NCBI GenBank assembly: GCA_019239915.1
Contig: JAFAZF010000040.1
Coordinates: 1 to 64,000, forward strand
DNA from: Sphingomonadaceae bacterium
GTDB lineage: Bacteria; Pseudomonadota; Alphaproteobacteria; Sphingomonadales; Sphingomonadaceae
Reading direction: 5' to 3'
DNA length: 64,000 nt
Shown here: piece by piece, positions 35,581-46,926 of the stretch
How the letters are laid out: each line of letters begins with the position of its first letter
How positions within the stretch are numbered: the stretch's first letter is position 1
The notes under the pieces: model-generated
Told to the model about the DNA's origin: nothing
Database searches by the model: none
Seen by the model: the letters and a program-made list of their open reading frames with translations, nothing else
Translations under genes and position numbers: made by a program

Positions 35581-36165
35581 ATGCGCCGGCGCCACGCCCT
35601 CCCCTCGCTGATCCTGATGACTGATCAACGTCAGGGTGAGGCGCTGTGGGCGGCGCTGGCGGCGCTGCCGCGTGGTGCCGCCGTGATCGTGCGCGATTAT
35701 GAGCGATCGCCGGCGGAGCGGCGCACCCGGTTCGAGCGGGTGCGCCGAATCGCGCGGCGGCGTGGCCTCGTGGTGCTGCTCGCGGGCACGCCGGCGGAAG
35801 CGGTGCGCGTTCGCGCCGATGGCTGCCACGGTCCGGCGGCGGGGCGGCGTCACCCGCGCCCGATGCTGCGGAGCATGGCGGCGCACGATCGCTGCGAGTT
35901 GATCGCCGCGCGGCGTGCCGGCGCCGATCTCGTCCTCGTCTCACCCGTTCATGCGACCCGATCGCATCCGGGCGCGCGGTATCTCGGCCGGGTACGGATC
36001 GGGCTGATGCTCGGTCGAGGATCGCGTGAACGTATCGTCGTGCTCGGCGGCATGACGGCCGGTCGCGCACGGGCACTGTCGAAGCTGGGGGTGAAGCGCT
36101 GGGCGGCGATCGACGGGCTCACGCCCGCCGGACAGCATCAGAAGCGGAAGGCCGTACCGATATAG
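35581..36165 (+). CDS. degenerate thiamine phosphate synthase/TenI-like protein
   Basis: A 194-residue TIM-barrel-like protein with an N-terminal PSLILMTDQRQGEALWAAL and VIVRDYE strand resembling ThiE. A GADLVLVSPVHATRSHPGA segment sits at the position of the phosphate-site strand, and IVVLGGMTAGRA at the last beta/alpha unit. The classical GVHLGQ substrate loop is replaced by ADGCHGPAAGRR, so ordinary thiamine phosphate synthase activity is doubtful. No other thi gene or TPP riboswitch is near. Its last 28 bases overlap the convergent beta-barrel gene. Confidence 0.7.
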   Translation: MRRRHALPSLILMTDQRQGEALWAALAALPRGAAVIVRDYERSPAERRTRFERVRRIARRRGLVVLLAGTPAEAVRVRADGCHGPAAGRRHPRPMLRSMAAHDRCELIAARRAGADLVLVSPVHATRSHPGARYLGRVRIGLMLGRGSRERIVVLGGMTAGRARALSKLGVKRWAAIDGLTPAGQHQKRKAVPI

Positions 36166-36854
36166 ACCGACTGGCTGTCGCGGCGATCATCGACGATATC
36201 GAGCTGGTCGCGCTGGATCTTGTAGCGCACGCCGCCGGTGACATCGAGGTTATGCGCCAGCGCATAGGAGCCGGCGAGATCGAGCGCGACGCTCTGTTCG
36301 CTCCCGATCATGCGGTTCGTATCGATCGTGCGCTCACCGGCCAGGGCGAGACGCGTGCTCCACGAGTGACCGCCATAGCTCAGCGCGACATCCGCCGAGT
36401 CGCGGCTGCCCGGCATCAGCCCGGCATCGAAATGATTCAGGTCGCCCGTGACGGCGAAGCGCTTCCAGCCGATCGCTGCGCCGAGGCTGTAAGCCGACGG
36501 CGCGACGCCGAGCGTGGGCGCGGCTGCGGCGATCGCCGGCATGCGCTCCGCATCGAACTTCGTCGTCGATCGCGCGCGAACCGCGACGGTCACGGCGCGG
36601 CGACTTCCCGGCGTCGCCGAAGGAGTGAAGCGGAAACCGTCGCTGGAGGCACCCAGCCGGCCGAAGCTGCCCGAAAGCTTGGGATCGCCCGCCGCCGGCG
36701 TAAACGAGCCGATCATGTCGTCGGCGAGCTCGGCGGCGCGCGGAGCCGGATGCTTCTTGTGGATTTGCGTCGCGGCGGTTGCGGGCGCAACGAGCACCAC
36801 GGCAAGCGCCAGCGCGCCCCCCATGTGCCTCATCGACTCACGAAACTTCGCCAT
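36138..36854 (-). CDS. putative outer-membrane beta-barrel protein of unknown function
   Basis: A 238-residue exported protein with a signal peptide ending near APATA. A low-complexity spacer follows, then alternating hydrophobic/polar strands of about ten residues (YSLGAAIGWKRFAVTGDLNHF, SADVALSYGGHSWSTRLALAGE, VTGGVRYKIQRDQL). It ends in the aromatic signature YIGTAFRF, a BAM recognition C-terminus. It probably forms a small outer-membrane barrel of eight or so strands. No family was recognised. Confidence 0.65.
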   Translation of the reverse strand: MAKFRESMRHMGGALALAVVLVAPATAATQIHKKHPAPRAAELADDMIGSFTPAAGDPKLSGSFGRLGASSDGFRFTPSATPGSRRAVTVAVRARSTTKFDAERMPAIAAAAPTLGVAPSAYSLGAAIGWKRFAVTGDLNHFDAGLMPGSRDSADVALSYGGHSWSTRLALAGERTIDTNRMIGSEQSVALDLAGSYALAHNLDVTGGVRYKIQRDQLDIVDDRRDSQSVYIGTAFRF

Positions 36855-37008
36855 GACTCGCGCAATTCCCTCCCGTAAGGAACGGCCTACCAGCCGATAA
36901 CGCTGCTGTCATCTCGGGGCTGCAACGGACCGCAGCAAATCGGTGCGCTGTTGCAACGCGGCCACGATTCGGCCGTATTCCTCCGATCGCTCCAGCCTCG
37001 CGCGACGC

Positions 37009-37036
37009 TTGCGGGCGGGTGGCGAGCCTCTATAGA
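37009..37036 (+). promoter_or_regulatory. candidate promoter for the DUF3576-leuS-lptE-holA unit
   Basis: TTGCGG (37009-37014) and TATAGA (37031-37036) are spaced 16 bases apart and lie 31 bases before the ATG at 37068, which has the strong ribosome-binding site GAGGAAAGAG. Hexamer matches are partial. Confidence 0.35.
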
Positions 37037-37067
37037 TGCGCTGCCGACCTGTTTCGAGGAAAGAGTG

Positions 37068-37523
37068 ATGCTTCGCCTGCCCCGCACCGCGCCGCGCGCG
37101 GCTCTCGTGCTGATGCTCGCCGGCGCGCTCGGCGGCTGCGGCCACAAGGACAAGGATCGGCCGGCGAAGATGGCCGACATCGCCGCGTCCAAGGTCACCA
37201 ATATCGGCGTAAACTCCTATCTGTGGCGCGCGGCGCTCGACACGCTGTCGTTCATGCCGCTCGCGCAGGTCGATTCGAACGGCGGCGTCATCGTCACCGA
37301 CTGGTATACCAACCCGGCCGCGCCGAACGATCGCATGAAGCTCACCGTGACGATTCTGGATCAGGATTTGCGCGCCGATGCGCTCAACGTCGCCGCCGCG
37401 CGACAGGTGTCGCAGGGCGGGCAGTGGGTCGAGGCGCCGGTGCAGGCCGCGACGGTGCAGAAACTGGAGGAAATCATCCTCAACAAGGCTCGCGACCTGC
37501 GCCGCGCCGCCATCTCGGGCTGA
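37068..37523 (+). CDS. DUF3576 family lipoprotein
   Basis: A 151-residue lipoprotein (lipobox LGGC, Cys24). The DUF3576 domain is visible as IGVNSYLWRAALDTLSFMPLAQVDSNGGVIVTDWYTNP, followed by TVTILDQDLRADAL and a helical C-terminus. The domain is found mostly in alphaproteobacteria, nearly always upstream of leuS and lptE, which suggests an envelope role. ATG 37068 has a strong ribosome-binding site. leuS starts 12 bases downstream. Confidence 0.85.
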   Translation: MLRLPRTAPRAALVLMLAGALGGCGHKDKDRPAKMADIAASKVTNIGVNSYLWRAALDTLSFMPLAQVDSNGGVIVTDWYTNPAAPNDRMKLTVTILDQDLRADALNVAAARQVSQGGQWVEAPVQAATVQKLEEIILNKARDLRRAAISG

Positions 37524-37535
37524 CGCCCGCCACAC

Positions 37536-40040
37536 ATGACGAGCCGGTTCGATCCCGCTGAGGCGGATGCGCGGTGGCAGCGAGCGTGGGAGCATGCGGA
37601 GAGCTTCCGCGCCGACGATCATAGCCCTAAGCCGAAGAGCTATGTCCTTGAGATGTTTCCCTATCCTTCGGGGCGCATCCACATGGGGCATGTTCGCAAC
37701 TATACGATGGGAGACGTGCTCGCCCGCTATCGGCGGATGACGGGGCACGAGGTGCTCCACCCGATGGGGTGGGATGCGTTCGGCATGCCGGCCGAGAATG
37801 CCGCGATGGAGAAGGGCGTCCATCCCGGCGCTTGGACGCGCGACAACATCGCGGCGATGAAGGCGCAGCTGAAGCGGATCGGCTTCGCACTCGATTGGAG
37901 CCGCGAGCTCGCGACCTGCGAACCCGAATATTACGGCCACGAGCAGGCGCTGTTCCTGGATCTGCTCGCGGCGGGGCTGGTCTACCGCAAGGAAAGCTAC
38001 GTCAACTGGGATCCGGTCGACATGACCGTTCTCGCCAACGAGCAGGTGATCGACGGGCGCGGCTGGCGATCGGGCGCGCTCGTCGAGCGGCGCAAGCTCA
38101 GCCAGTGGTTCCTCAAGATCACCGCCTTTGCGGAGGCGCTGCTGGACGGCCTGGAGGGGCTCGAGCACTGGCCCGACAAGGTCAAGCTGATGCAGGCCAA
38201 CTGGATCGGCAAGAGCAAGGGGCTCGAGTTCAGCTTCGCGCTGGAGGGCAGGGGGGATCGCGTCGCCGTCTTCTCGACGCGTCCCGATACGATCTTCGGG
38301 GCAAGCTTCGTCGCCATCGCGGCCGATCATCCGTTGGCTCTCAGGCTTGCCGAGAGCGACCCGGCGCTCGCCGAGTTCGCGGAGAGCTGCCGCCACACCG
38401 GCACGGCGGCCGCCGAGCTCGAGACGGCCGAGAAGCGCGGCTACGATACCGGACTTTCGGCGATCCATCCCCTCGATCCGGAGCGTATGCTGCCGCTGTT
38501 CGTCGCCAATTTCGTGTTGATGGATTACGGCACCGGCGCGGTGATGGGCGTGCCGGCGCACGACCAGCGCGATCTCGATTTCGCACGCAAATATATGCTG
38601 CCGGCCGAGCGCGTCGTCGCCGCGTCGCCCGAGGAGGCGGCCGCGCCGATCCACGACGAGGCCTATACCGGCCCAGGCAGACTGGTGAACTCGCGCTTCC
38701 TCGACGGCATGAGCGTCGAGGAGGCGAAGGCTGCCGTGATCGCGCGCGCCGAGGCGGAAGGCTGGGGGCAGGGGACCACGGTCTGGAGGCTGCGCGACTG
38801 GGGCGTCTCACGCCAGCGCTACTGGGGCACGCCGATCCCGATCATCCACTGCAATGCCTGCGGCGCCGTGCCGGTGCCGAAGGACCAGCTGCCCGTCGTG
38901 CTGCCCGAGGACGTTGGTTTCGATGTTCCCGGCAACCCGCTCGATCGCCATCCGAGCTGGAAGCATGTCGCCTGCCCAAGCTGCGGCCATGCCGCGCAGC
39001 GCGAGACCGACACGCTCGACACGTTCGTCGACTCCTCCTGGTATTTCCTACGCTTCGCCAGCCAGCCGAGCGATCGGCCGTTCGATGCCAAGATGGCGGA
39101 GCAATGGCTTCCCGTCGGCCAGTATATCGGCGGGGTGGAGCACGCGATCCTGCATCTGCTCTATGCACGTTTCTGGACGCGCGCGTTGCAGCACATCGGC
39201 AAGATCGGCGTCGCCGAGCCGTTTGCCGGCCTGTTCACCCAAGGCATGGTGACGCACGAGACGTATCGCGACGTCGCCGGAAATTGGCTCGCACCGGACG
39301 AGGTGCGTGACGGCAAGAAGATCGCGACCGGCGAGGCGATCGAAGTCGGCCGCGTCGAGAAGATGTCGAAGTCCAAGAAGAACACCGTCGATCCGGGGCC
39401 GATCATCGATCGCTACGGCGCGGATGCGGTGCGCTGGTTCATGCTGTCCGACAGCCCTCCGGAGCGCGATCTCGAATGGAGCGATGCCGGCATCGAGGGT
39501 GCGTGGCGGTTCGTGCAGCGGCTGTGGCGGCTCGTCGAGGGCGGCATCGGCGGGGCAGGGGAGGGCGCCGACGCTGCGCTCGATCGCAAGCTTCACCGCA
39601 CCATTGCCGGCGTCGCCGAGGATATCGAGGCGCTGTCGTTCAACAAGGCGGTGGCGAAGCTCTACGAGCTGGTTGCCGCCATCGAGAAGGCGCCGCCTTC
39701 TGCTTCGCGTGGCGCCGCCATCCGGACGATCGTGCTGCTCGCCGCGCCTATGGTGCCGCATCTCGCCGAGGAAGCCTGGTCGCGTCTCGGTCACGAAGGG
39801 CTGATCGCGGGCGCGGCGTGGCCGGCAGTCGATCCCGCATTGCTCGTCGACGACGAGGTGACCATCGCCATCCAGGTCAACGGGAAGCTGCGGGACACCG
39901 TTACGATGGCGAAAGGATCCGATCGGGAGACATTGGCGGCCGTTGCGGTTGCGAATACCAAGGTGCAGGCGATACTCGCCGGCAACGCGCCGAAGAAGGT
40001 GATCGTGGTGCCGGACCGGCTGGTAAACCTCGTCGCATGA
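37536..40040 (+). CDS. leuS: leucyl-tRNA synthetase
   Basis: An 834-residue class I synthetase. It has HMGH in [14 protein letters not shown] and the CP1 editing domain around [21 protein letters not shown] and the [10 protein letters not shown] motif. A zinc-ribbon-like part with CNACG and CPSCG pairs follows. The signature KMSKSKKN near residue 610 and the anticodon-binding C-terminus complete it. It charges tRNA-Leu. It is translationally coupled to lptE through an ATGA overlap. Confidence 0.97.
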   Translation: MTSRFDPAEADARWQRAWEHAESFRADDHSPKPKSYVLEMFPYPSGRIHMGHVRNYTMGDVLARYRRMTGHEVLHPMGWDAFGMPAENAAMEKGVHPGAWTRDNIAAMKAQLKRIGFALDWSRELATCEPEYYGHEQALFLDLLAAGLVYRKESYVNWDPVDMTVLANEQVIDGRGWRSGALVERRKLSQWFLKITAFAEALLDGLEGLEHWPDKVKLMQANWIGKSKGLEFSFALEGRGDRVAVFSTRPDTIFGASFVAIAADHPLALRLAESDPALAEFAESCRHTGTAAAELETAEKRGYDTGLSAIHPLDPERMLPLFVANFVLMDYGTGAVMGVPAHDQRDLDFARKYMLPAERVVAASPEEAAAPIHDEAYTGPGRLVNSRFLDGMSVEEAKAAVIARAEAEGWGQGTTVWRLRDWGVSRQRYWGTPIPIIHCNACGAVPVPKDQLPVVLPEDVGFDVPGNPLDRHPSWKHVACPSCGHAAQRETDTLDTFVDSSWYFLRFASQPSDRPFDAKMAEQWLPVGQYIGGVEHAILHLLYARFWTRALQHIGKIGVAEPFAGLFTQGMVTHETYRDVAGNWLAPDEVRDGKKIATGEAIEVGRVEKMSKSKKNTVDPGPIIDRYGADAVRWFMLSDSPPERDLEWSDAGIEGAWRFVQRLWRLVEGGIGGAGEGADAALDRKLHRTIAGVAEDIEALSFNKAVAKLYELVAAIEKAPPSASRGAAIRTIVLLAAPMVPHLAEEAWSRLGHEGLIAGAAWPAVDPALLVDDEVTIAIQVNGKLRDTVTMAKGSDRETLAAVAVANTKVQAILAGNAPKKVIVVPDRLVNLVA

Positions 40041-40537
40041 AACGCATCGCCCTGCTTTGCGCAACGCTGGTCGCGCTCGCCGGCTGCGGGCTGCATCCGC
40101 TCTACGCGGGCGGAAGCAAGGGCGTCGTTGCGCAGGCGCTCGCGGGCATCGAGGTCGCGCCGATCGGTGGCAAGGCAGGCTGGCTGATGCACAACGCGCT
40201 CAGCGATCGCTTGAACGAAGGTGGGGCAGGGCAGACGCCGCGCTACCGCCTGGAGATCGAACTTGACGACAAGACCATCGGGCTTGGCATCCGCACCGAT
40301 AATACGGAGACCCGCGAGCGGCGCACGTTGCGTGCGCGGTACAAGCTTGTCGACGCTGAGAGCGGTACGATCGTTCTCGATGCGACGGCGGGATCCGATG
40401 TCGGCCTTGATGTCGTGCCGTCGGACTATGCCAATGTCGCCGCGGAGCAGACGGCACTAGAAAATCTCGTCAGCGCGGTGAGCGACCAGATCATGGCGCG
40501 GCTGGGGCTGTTCATGTCGCGCAACGCGGCACGCTGA
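40037..40537 (+). CDS. lptE: LPS-assembly lipoprotein LptE
   Basis: A 166-residue lipoprotein (lipobox LAGC, Cys17) with [11 protein letters not shown] immediately after acylation and the LptE-type beta-alpha fold ([48 protein letters not shown]). It plugs the LptD barrel that inserts LPS into the outer membrane. leuS-lptE-holA is the standard order in many proteobacteria and supports the call. holA starts one base after its stop. Confidence 0.9.
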   Translation: MKRIALLCATLVALAGCGLHPLYAGGSKGVVAQALAGIEVAPIGGKAGWLMHNALSDRLNEGGAGQTPRYRLEIELDDKTIGLGIRTDNTETRERRTLRARYKLVDAESGTIVLDATAGSDVGLDVVPSDYANVAAEQTALENLVSAVSDQIMARLGLFMSRNAAR

Positions 40538-40538
40538 G

Positions 40539-41561
40539 ATGAAGGCGACGCGCGCCCAGATCGAGCGCGCGCTGGATAAGCCCGATGCGGCGGTCCGTCT
40601 GTTTCTTCTCTATGGTCCCGACGAGTCGGGATCGCGTGCGCTCGCCGCGCGGATCGGGAAGGCCCTGGGCCCTGAGGCCGAGAGGACCGATATAGCGGCA
40701 GCGGCGCTACGCCAGGATCCGGCATTGCTTGCGTCCGAAGCGGCGGCAATCTCCATGTTCGGCAGCACGCGTTACGTGCGCGTGGAGGCGGTAGGCGAGG
40801 AGTCGCTGGCGGCGGTCGCGGCCTTGCTCGAGGCGCCGGCGGCGGGCAACCCCGTGGTGCTTATCGCGGGCGCGCTGCGAAAGGACTCCAAGCTTCTCAC
40901 TTTGGCGCTTGGCGCGCCGGCGGCGCTCGTCTTCGCAAGCTATCCGCCTGAAGCGGCCGACGCCGATCGCCAGATCGTCGAGCTCGCGCGCGCGCACGGC
41001 CTGCAGATCTCGCGCGAAGCGGCGCGCGCGATCACCAGCGACAGTGGCGGCGACATCGCGGTTGCGACGCGCGAGATCGAGAAGCTGGCGCTTTACTGCG
41101 ATGCTTCCGCCGACCACCCACGCGCCCTTGACGAGACGCAGGAATTGCTGGGTGCCGATGCCCGTGAAGGCAATCTCGATCGCATGGTCGATCTGGTGCT
41201 CGCCGGGCGTGCGGATATCGCCGCGGGCGAGCTTGCGCGTCTCGGCGGTGAGGGCAGGGAAGGCGTGCCGTTGCTCAACGCGGTGACGCGGCGGCTGCTT
41301 CAGCTCGCTACCGCGCGGGCAGCGGCGGATGGCGGCGAGAGCTCCGAAGCGGCGCTGCGCCGCGCGCGTATCTTCCCGAAGCGTGGCCAGGAAGCGCAGG
41401 CCGAACGTCAGCTCGCACAATGGCGCGGCGACCGCATCGAAGCAGCGATTGATCGTCTGGGAGCGGCTCAGCGCGCCCTGCGTGAGAGCGGCGGCCCCGG
41501 CGCGATCGCCGCGGAAGAGGCATTGCTTGCAATCGCGCGTGGCGTACGCCGGACGCGCTGA
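40539..41561 (+). CDS. holA: DNA polymerase III delta subunit
   Basis: A 340-residue clamp-loader delta subunit. It has FLLYGPDESGSRALAARIGKALG at the N-terminus, then a catalytically inactive AAA-like domain without a functional Walker A, and the helical collar domain. It opens the beta clamp. It ends 5 bases before the convergent parB stop. Confidence 0.92.
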   Translation: MKATRAQIERALDKPDAAVRLFLLYGPDESGSRALAARIGKALGPEAERTDIAAAALRQDPALLASEAAAISMFGSTRYVRVEAVGEESLAAVAALLEAPAAGNPVVLIAGALRKDSKLLTLALGAPAALVFASYPPEAADADRQIVELARAHGLQISREAARAITSDSGGDIAVATREIEKLALYCDASADHPRALDETQELLGADAREGNLDRMVDLVLAGRADIAAGELARLGGEGREGVPLLNAVTRRLLQLATARAAADGGESSEAALRRARIFPKRGQEAQAERQLAQWRGDRIEAAIDRLGAAQRALRESGGPGAIAAEEALLAIARGVRRTR

Positions 41562-41566
41562 AGGAC

Positions 41567-42462
41567 TTAAATCGCTTCGCCGCTTAAGCGCTGGCAGATC
41601 ATATCAAGCTGATCGAGCGAGGCGTAGGCGAGGGTGACGCTACCGCCGACACCGTCATGCGCTATCGCGACCTTGAGCCCGAGCAGATCGCCAATCTGCC
41701 GCTCGAGCGCCAGAATATCGGGATCGGCGCTTTTATACTCGAGCTTGGGTTTGGGCTGGCTGCGTCCCGGTGCTCTGACGTTGCGCGCCAGCGCTTCCGT
41801 TTCTCGTACAGAAAGTCCGCGCGCGATCACCTGACGTGCCAGCGCTTCAGGGTCGGGTGCATTGGCGATAGCGCGGGCATGACCCATGGTCAGTTCGCCG
41901 CCGATCACCGACCTCCGAACCGCGTCTGGAAGATCCAGCAATCTCAAGAGGTTGGTAACGTGGCTCCGCGACTTGCCGACGAGTCTGCCGACCTCCTCCA
42001 TGCTGTGGCCATATTCGCGCACGAGCCGCTGATAAGCTTCGGCCTCCTCGATCGCGTTGAGATCGGCGCGCTGGACATTCTCAACAATCGCAATCTCGAG
42101 CGTCTCTTCATCCCCCAGCGCGCGAATGATCACCGGCACTTCATGTAGCCGCGCCTGCTGGGCGGCACGCCACCGCCGCTCACCCGCGACAATCTGGTAG
42201 GCTTCGCCGACAGGCCGCACGAAGATAGGCTGGATCAGTCCTCGTGTCGCGATAGATGCCGCGAGTTCTTCCAACGCCTCCGGATCGAAGTGGCGTCGTG
42301 GCTGGTGTGGGTTCGGTGCAATCGACGCCACCGGCAGCATTTGCACGCCTTGCGAACGCGCCGTGGCGGCGGCGATCGGCTGCTCCTGCCCCATTTCGCC
42401 AAGGAGCGCCGAAAGGCCGCGGCCGAGCCCCGTGCGCCGCCGCAGCGGCCCGCTATCCTCGC

Positions 42463-42466
<4 letters not shown>
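41567..42466 (-). CDS. parB: chromosome partitioning protein ParB (CTP-dependent parS clamp)
   Basis: A 299-residue ParB. It has an RRTGLGRGLSALLGE start, the CTPase/box II motif QIVAGERRWRAAQQARL, the helix-turn-helix GRLVGKSRSHVTNLLRLL and a C-terminal dimerisation domain. The conserved ENVQRADLNAIEEAEAYQRL segment is intact. It loads at parS and spreads to segregate the origin. ATG 42466 overlaps the parA stop by 4 bases. Two parS sites lie 1.3 and 3.2 kb upstream of it. Confidence 0.96.
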
Positions 42467-43241
<775 letters not shown>

Positions 43242-43245
<4 letters not shown>

Positions 43246-43859
43246 CGTTTCGCCTTGGGTCTTACCCTCCGGGCGATGATGATCACCGCGTCCGGATCCG
43301 TGATGCTCGGGATGGTCTCGAAGTCACCATGCCACGCCCTGCGCGCGTTTTCCAGTTCAGCCGGCCCACTGCGTCCCTTCGGAAGAACCCAACGCGTTCC
43401 GTGATGGGCCAGATGAGCAACCGACGCGAAGACGCGATCGAGGGGGGCGTATGCGCGCGCGACAATCGTATCGAAGGGACTGTCCGTCACGCGTTCAACG
43501 CGGATCGGCAAAACACGGGCCTCGAGGCCGAGCTGCTCCACCGTTCCCAGGAGGAAGTCAGCACGTCTTCGCCGCGGCTCGACCAGCGTGACGCAAAAAC
43601 CGAGTATGGCAAGGGGAATCCCCGGCAGACCGGCTCCGGATCCGACATCTAGGACGTTGCCGCACGCGAGTGGTGCCAGCTGGCACGAGTCGGCGAAATG
43701 CCGCGACCAGATGATGCGCTCTGAAGCTGAGGCGATAAGGTTCTGCGCCTGATTTTCCGCGATCAAACGAGCGGCGTAACGGTCCAAACGATCCAGCGTT
43801 TCACGTGAAACACCCGGCAAGCTGGCGATCCATGCGCGGGCGGCGTCTTCATCCATCAA
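43242..43859 (-). CDS. rsmG: 16S rRNA (guanine527-N7)-methyltransferase
   Basis: A 205-residue methyltransferase with the SAM loop [18 protein letters not shown], the conserved N-terminal [22 protein letters not shown] and a [14 protein letters not shown] motif. It methylates G527 of 16S rRNA. The stretch [10 protein letters not shown] near residue 16 is encoded by a parS palindrome, so the DNA serves two functions. It overlaps mnmG and parA by 4 bases each. Confidence 0.95.
43797..43812. promoter_or_regulatory. parS centromere site 1 (inside rsmG)
   Basis: CGTTTCACGTGAAACA matches the universal parS TGTTTCACGTGAAACA at 15 of 16 positions. It lies within the 5' part of rsmG, encoding V-S-R-E-T, about 14 kb from the presumed origin. 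Confidence 0.9.
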
Positions 43860-45601
43860 CGGCTGCTGGCAACGAGCAGCGCCGAGATCGCCGCCGGTGT
43901 CATCCCGCGAATTCTTGCCGCATCCGCAAGCGTGGCTGGACGCGCGGCCTCGAGACGCTCGCGCATCTCATGAGAAAGGCCCGGGACGGAGCCGAAGTTG
44001 AATGCGGTGGGAAGCGGCTTCGTGCTCACGCGTTGCGCGGCAACTTCGGCCCGCTGCCGCTCCACATATGGCGCGTACCGCGCGTCCTCGACTAGCTCCT
44101 CGGCGATGTCAGCATCGATACCAGACGCGAACTCGAACGTCGTAGTGAACGGCATCTGCGCGGGTGAGGCTTCGGCAGCAGCGGCGCGAACAGCCATGCG
44201 CCGCAAGAGATGATCTTCGCGCGATCGGCTGAGGCAGCCTGCGTGCATTGCAGCCGCTGCCAGCCTTGCTTCTGCGTTGTCGGCCCGAAGGTAGAGCCGG
44301 TGCTCGGCGCGCGACGTGAGCATACGATAAGGTTCAGTTACGCCCTGCAGCGTAAGGTCATCGAGTAGAACACCGACATAGCTCATGCTGCGATCGAACG
44401 TCACGTCAGACAGATCTCGCGCCGACGCAGCAGCGTTGAGCCCGGCAACCAAACCTTGCGCCGCAGCCTCCTCGTACCCTGTCGTTCCATTGATTTGTCC
44501 CGCGAGAAAGAGGCCGGGGATTGCGCCAAGTTCAAGTCGACCGTCGAGGGCGCGGGGGTCAATGTAATCATATTCAACCGCATAGCCGGGCGTCACGATC
44601 GCGGCGCGTTCCAGTCCGACGATGGTGCGCACCAAGCTCTCTTGGATATGCGTAGGCAACGACGTCGAGATCCCGTTGGGGTAAACTAGCGCGGTATTCA
44701 GCCCCTCCGGCTCCAGGAATATCTGGTGGCCCTCGCGATCGCCGAAGCGACGAACCTTGTCCTCGATCGAAGGGCAATAACGGGGACCCTGGCCTTCGAT
44801 CGCGCCGGTGTGCAGCGGCGATGACTCCGCGTTTGCGCGGATAAGGTCGTGAGTTTCGGTGTTGGTTCGCGTCACCGCACAGAAGAGCTGCGGCAGCGGG
44901 CGTGCGGAGACTATCGGAGACATCGTCCATCGGGCACGGTCCGAACGCTGCAATGACAGCCGCGACCAGTCGATCGACCGTCCATCCAAACGGGGAGGGG
45001 TTCCCGTTTTCAAGCGGCCCATGGGAAGCTGAAGGTCGCGAAGCTGGCGCGCCAGCGTCGATGAGGACAGCTCGCCGATGCGGCCCCCACTGAACACCTC
45101 CGTGCCTCTAAAGAGCTTGCCACCAAGGAAGGTGCCGGTGGCGAGGACGACAGCCGAGGCTGCAAGCGCGTCGTCAGTGGCCAATTTTATCCCCGCGACG
45201 CACCCGCCTGCCAGGACGAGCGATGCGGCCTCGCCCTCTAGAACGTCGAGGTTGGGAGTAGATCGAAGTATGTCTTGGACGGCCGCCCTGAATCTGTCGC
45301 GATCTGCCTGCACGCGAGGCCCCTGGACGGCCTTACCCTTGCTCGCATTGAGCATCCGGTAGTGAATGGCAGCGCGATCCGCCGCGACGCCGATCACACC
45401 ATCGAAAACATCCACCTCGCGGACGAGGTGTCCCTTCCCGATGCCGCCGACCGCCGGGTTGCACGACATCGCGCCGATGAACCGGCCGTCTAAGGTGAGC
45501 AAGGCCGTGCGTGCGCCCCGGCGTGCCGCTGCGGCCGCCGCCTCGCAGCCTGCGTGCCCACCCCCTACGACGATAACATCATATTGCGGCATCGGCGGCA
45601 T
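43856..45601 (-). CDS. mnmG: tRNA uridine-5-carboxymethylaminomethyl modification enzyme MnmG
   Basis: A 581-residue FAD protein with the Rossmann motif [16 protein letters not shown] near the N-terminus, [20 protein letters not shown] and a [10 protein letters not shown] motif. The C-terminal helical domain ends in [15 protein letters not shown]. With MnmE it modifies wobble U34 of several tRNAs. ATG 45601 is chosen. ATG 45592 is an alternative, and a GTG at 45637 would place the start inside parS site 2. It is a little shorter than the usual ~620 residues without an obvious gap in motifs. Confidence 0.93.
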   Translation of the reverse strand: MPPMPQYDVIVVGGGHAGCEAAAAAARRGARTALLTLDGRFIGAMSCNPAVGGIGKGHLVREVDVFDGVIGVAADRAAIHYRMLNASKGKAVQGPRVQADRDRFRAAVQDILRSTPNLDVLEGEAASLVLAGGCVAGIKLATDDALAASAVVLATGTFLGGKLFRGTEVFSGGRIGELSSSTLARQLRDLQLPMGRLKTGTPPRLDGRSIDWSRLSLQRSDRARWTMSPIVSARPLPQLFCAVTRTNTETHDLIRANAESSPLHTGAIEGQGPRYCPSIEDKVRRFGDREGHQIFLEPEGLNTALVYPNGISTSLPTHIQESLVRTIVGLERAAIVTPGYAVEYDYIDPRALDGRLELGAIPGLFLAGQINGTTGYEEAAAQGLVAGLNAAASARDLSDVTFDRSMSYVGVLLDDLTLQGVTEPYRMLTSRAEHRLYLRADNAEARLAAAAMHAGCLSRSREDHLLRRMAVRAAAAEASPAQMPFTTTFEFASGIDADIAEELVEDARYAPYVERQRAEVAAQRVSTKPLPTAFNFGSVPGLSHEMRERLEAARPATLADAARIRGMTPAAISALLVASSR

Positions 45602-45629
45602 GTAGGAGGAGCTGCGACGTTCGAAAAGC

Positions 45630-45645
45630 CGTTTCACGTGAAACG
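45630..45645. promoter_or_regulatory. parS centromere site 2 (mnmG-mnmE junction)
   Basis: CGTTTCACGTGAAACG is a perfect palindrome matching the parS core at 14 of 16 positions. It fits exactly between the end of mnmE (45646) and the mnmG start region. Confidence 0.9.
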
Positions 45646-46926
45646 CTACTTACCGAGGCAGAAGCTGCCAAAAAGCGCGTCGAGCATGTCCTCTGTCGAG
45701 CTTGCCCCGGATGCGCGATCGAGCGCCGCCAGCGCATGCTGAAGATGATCGGCAACGATCAACTCGTCGTCGGCAGCCCCCGCCTCGTGCAGGGCGCCGC
45801 TAACGATTGCCAGTTCACCACGCTGCCGCACATTGAGCGCGATCTCATCGGGTTTCGGTAACAGGGCTCCTGCCGCATGGAGCAACATATCGCGGAGAGC
45901 AGTCATACCGAACCCCGTAACCGCGGAGACGAGCATTTCGCCGTCCGAAGCCTGCCCGGTAAGATCCGCCTTTGGGCGAACAACCGAGGCGTTAGCGGGA
46001 GCGGAAGCACTCTCCCCAAGCCAAAGTACGATGTCGGCAGCCTCACAGCTTAGGCGGGCGCGTCTGATACCCTCCTGCTCGATCGGCTCGGCGGTGCCTC
46101 GGATCCCGGCGGTATCGCTCAAGAGAAATGGCATGCCGCCGATGATCACCGGAGCTTCAACCACGTCACGCGTAGTACCCGGTACCTCGGAAACGATCGC
46201 CACGTCTCGCTCCGCGAGCGCGTTCAGCAATGTCGACTTCCCGGCATTCGGCGGGCCGGCAATGACGACACGCACGCCATCGCGAAGGCGCTCGGCCGGC
46301 GGCGACCGCAGTGCTTCGTCGATCCCGGTTGCGAGCGCGGCGATTGCGGCACGCGGCAGCTCGACGTCCGCCAGCGCCAGCGCGTCCTCTTCGCCATATT
46401 CGATGCGCGCTTCCACCTGCGCCGCCAGAGCCAGCAACCGGTCCCGCCAACCCGCTACCATTCGTCCGAATGCGCCGCCGACATGCTGCAGCGCGTTGCG
46501 CCGCTGCGCCTCGGTCTCCGCGGTGAGCAGATCGGCCAGCCCTTCCGCTTCGTTGAGGTCGATTCGGCCGCTGGCGAATGCGCGGCGCGTGAACTCGCCC
46601 GGTTCGGCATGCCGTACCGCGGGTCGGCCTGCGAGCGTGGCGAGCACGGCGCTTACGACGGCGCGACCGCCGTGGAGGTGCAGCTCCGCAATATCCTCGC
46701 CGGTCGCGGTGTGAGGACCGGGCGTCCACAATACCAGCGCGCGGTCGAGCACATCCCCGCGGTCATCGCGGAGCGTGCGCATCGATGCGCGCCGCTCACT
46801 AGGCAATCCGCCCGAGAGTGCTTGGAGCGTAGGACCGGCGGCCGCGCCGCTCACCCGCACGATCGCGATAGCCGCGGGGGGCGCGCCGCTCGATAGCGCG
46901 AAGATCGTATCCTCGCGACGGCTCAC
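45646..46926 (-). CDS. mnmE: tRNA modification GTPase MnmE
   Basis: A 426-residue GTPase. The N-terminal formyl-THF-binding domain contains [21 protein letters not shown] and LHLHGG. The embedded G domain has [13 protein letters not shown], a VPGTTRD switch I and the DTAG motif. The C-terminal active cysteine is in GSFCLGK, the end of the protein. It works with MnmG on wobble uridines. The start is GTG 46926, overlapping the DUF6489 stop as GTGA, and a longer upstream frame is ruled out by that gene. Confidence 0.95.
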   Translation of the reverse strand: MSRREDTIFALSSGAPPAAIAIVRVSGAAAGPTLQALSGGLPSERRASMRTLRDDRGDVLDRALVLWTPGPHTATGEDIAELHLHGGRAVVSAVLATLAGRPAVRHAEPGEFTRRAFASGRIDLNEAEGLADLLTAETEAQRRNALQHVGGAFGRMVAGWRDRLLALAAQVEARIEYGEEDALALADVELPRAAIAALATGIDEALRSPPAERLRDGVRVVIAGPPNAGKSTLLNALAERDVAIVSEVPGTTRDVVEAPVIIGGMPFLLSDTAGIRGTAEPIEQEGIRRARLSCEAADIVLWLGESASAPANASVVRPKADLTGQASDGEMLVSAVTGFGMTALRDMLLHAAGALLPKPDEIALNVRQRGELAIVSGALHEAGAADDELIVADHLQHALAALDRASGASSTEDMLDALFGSFCLGK

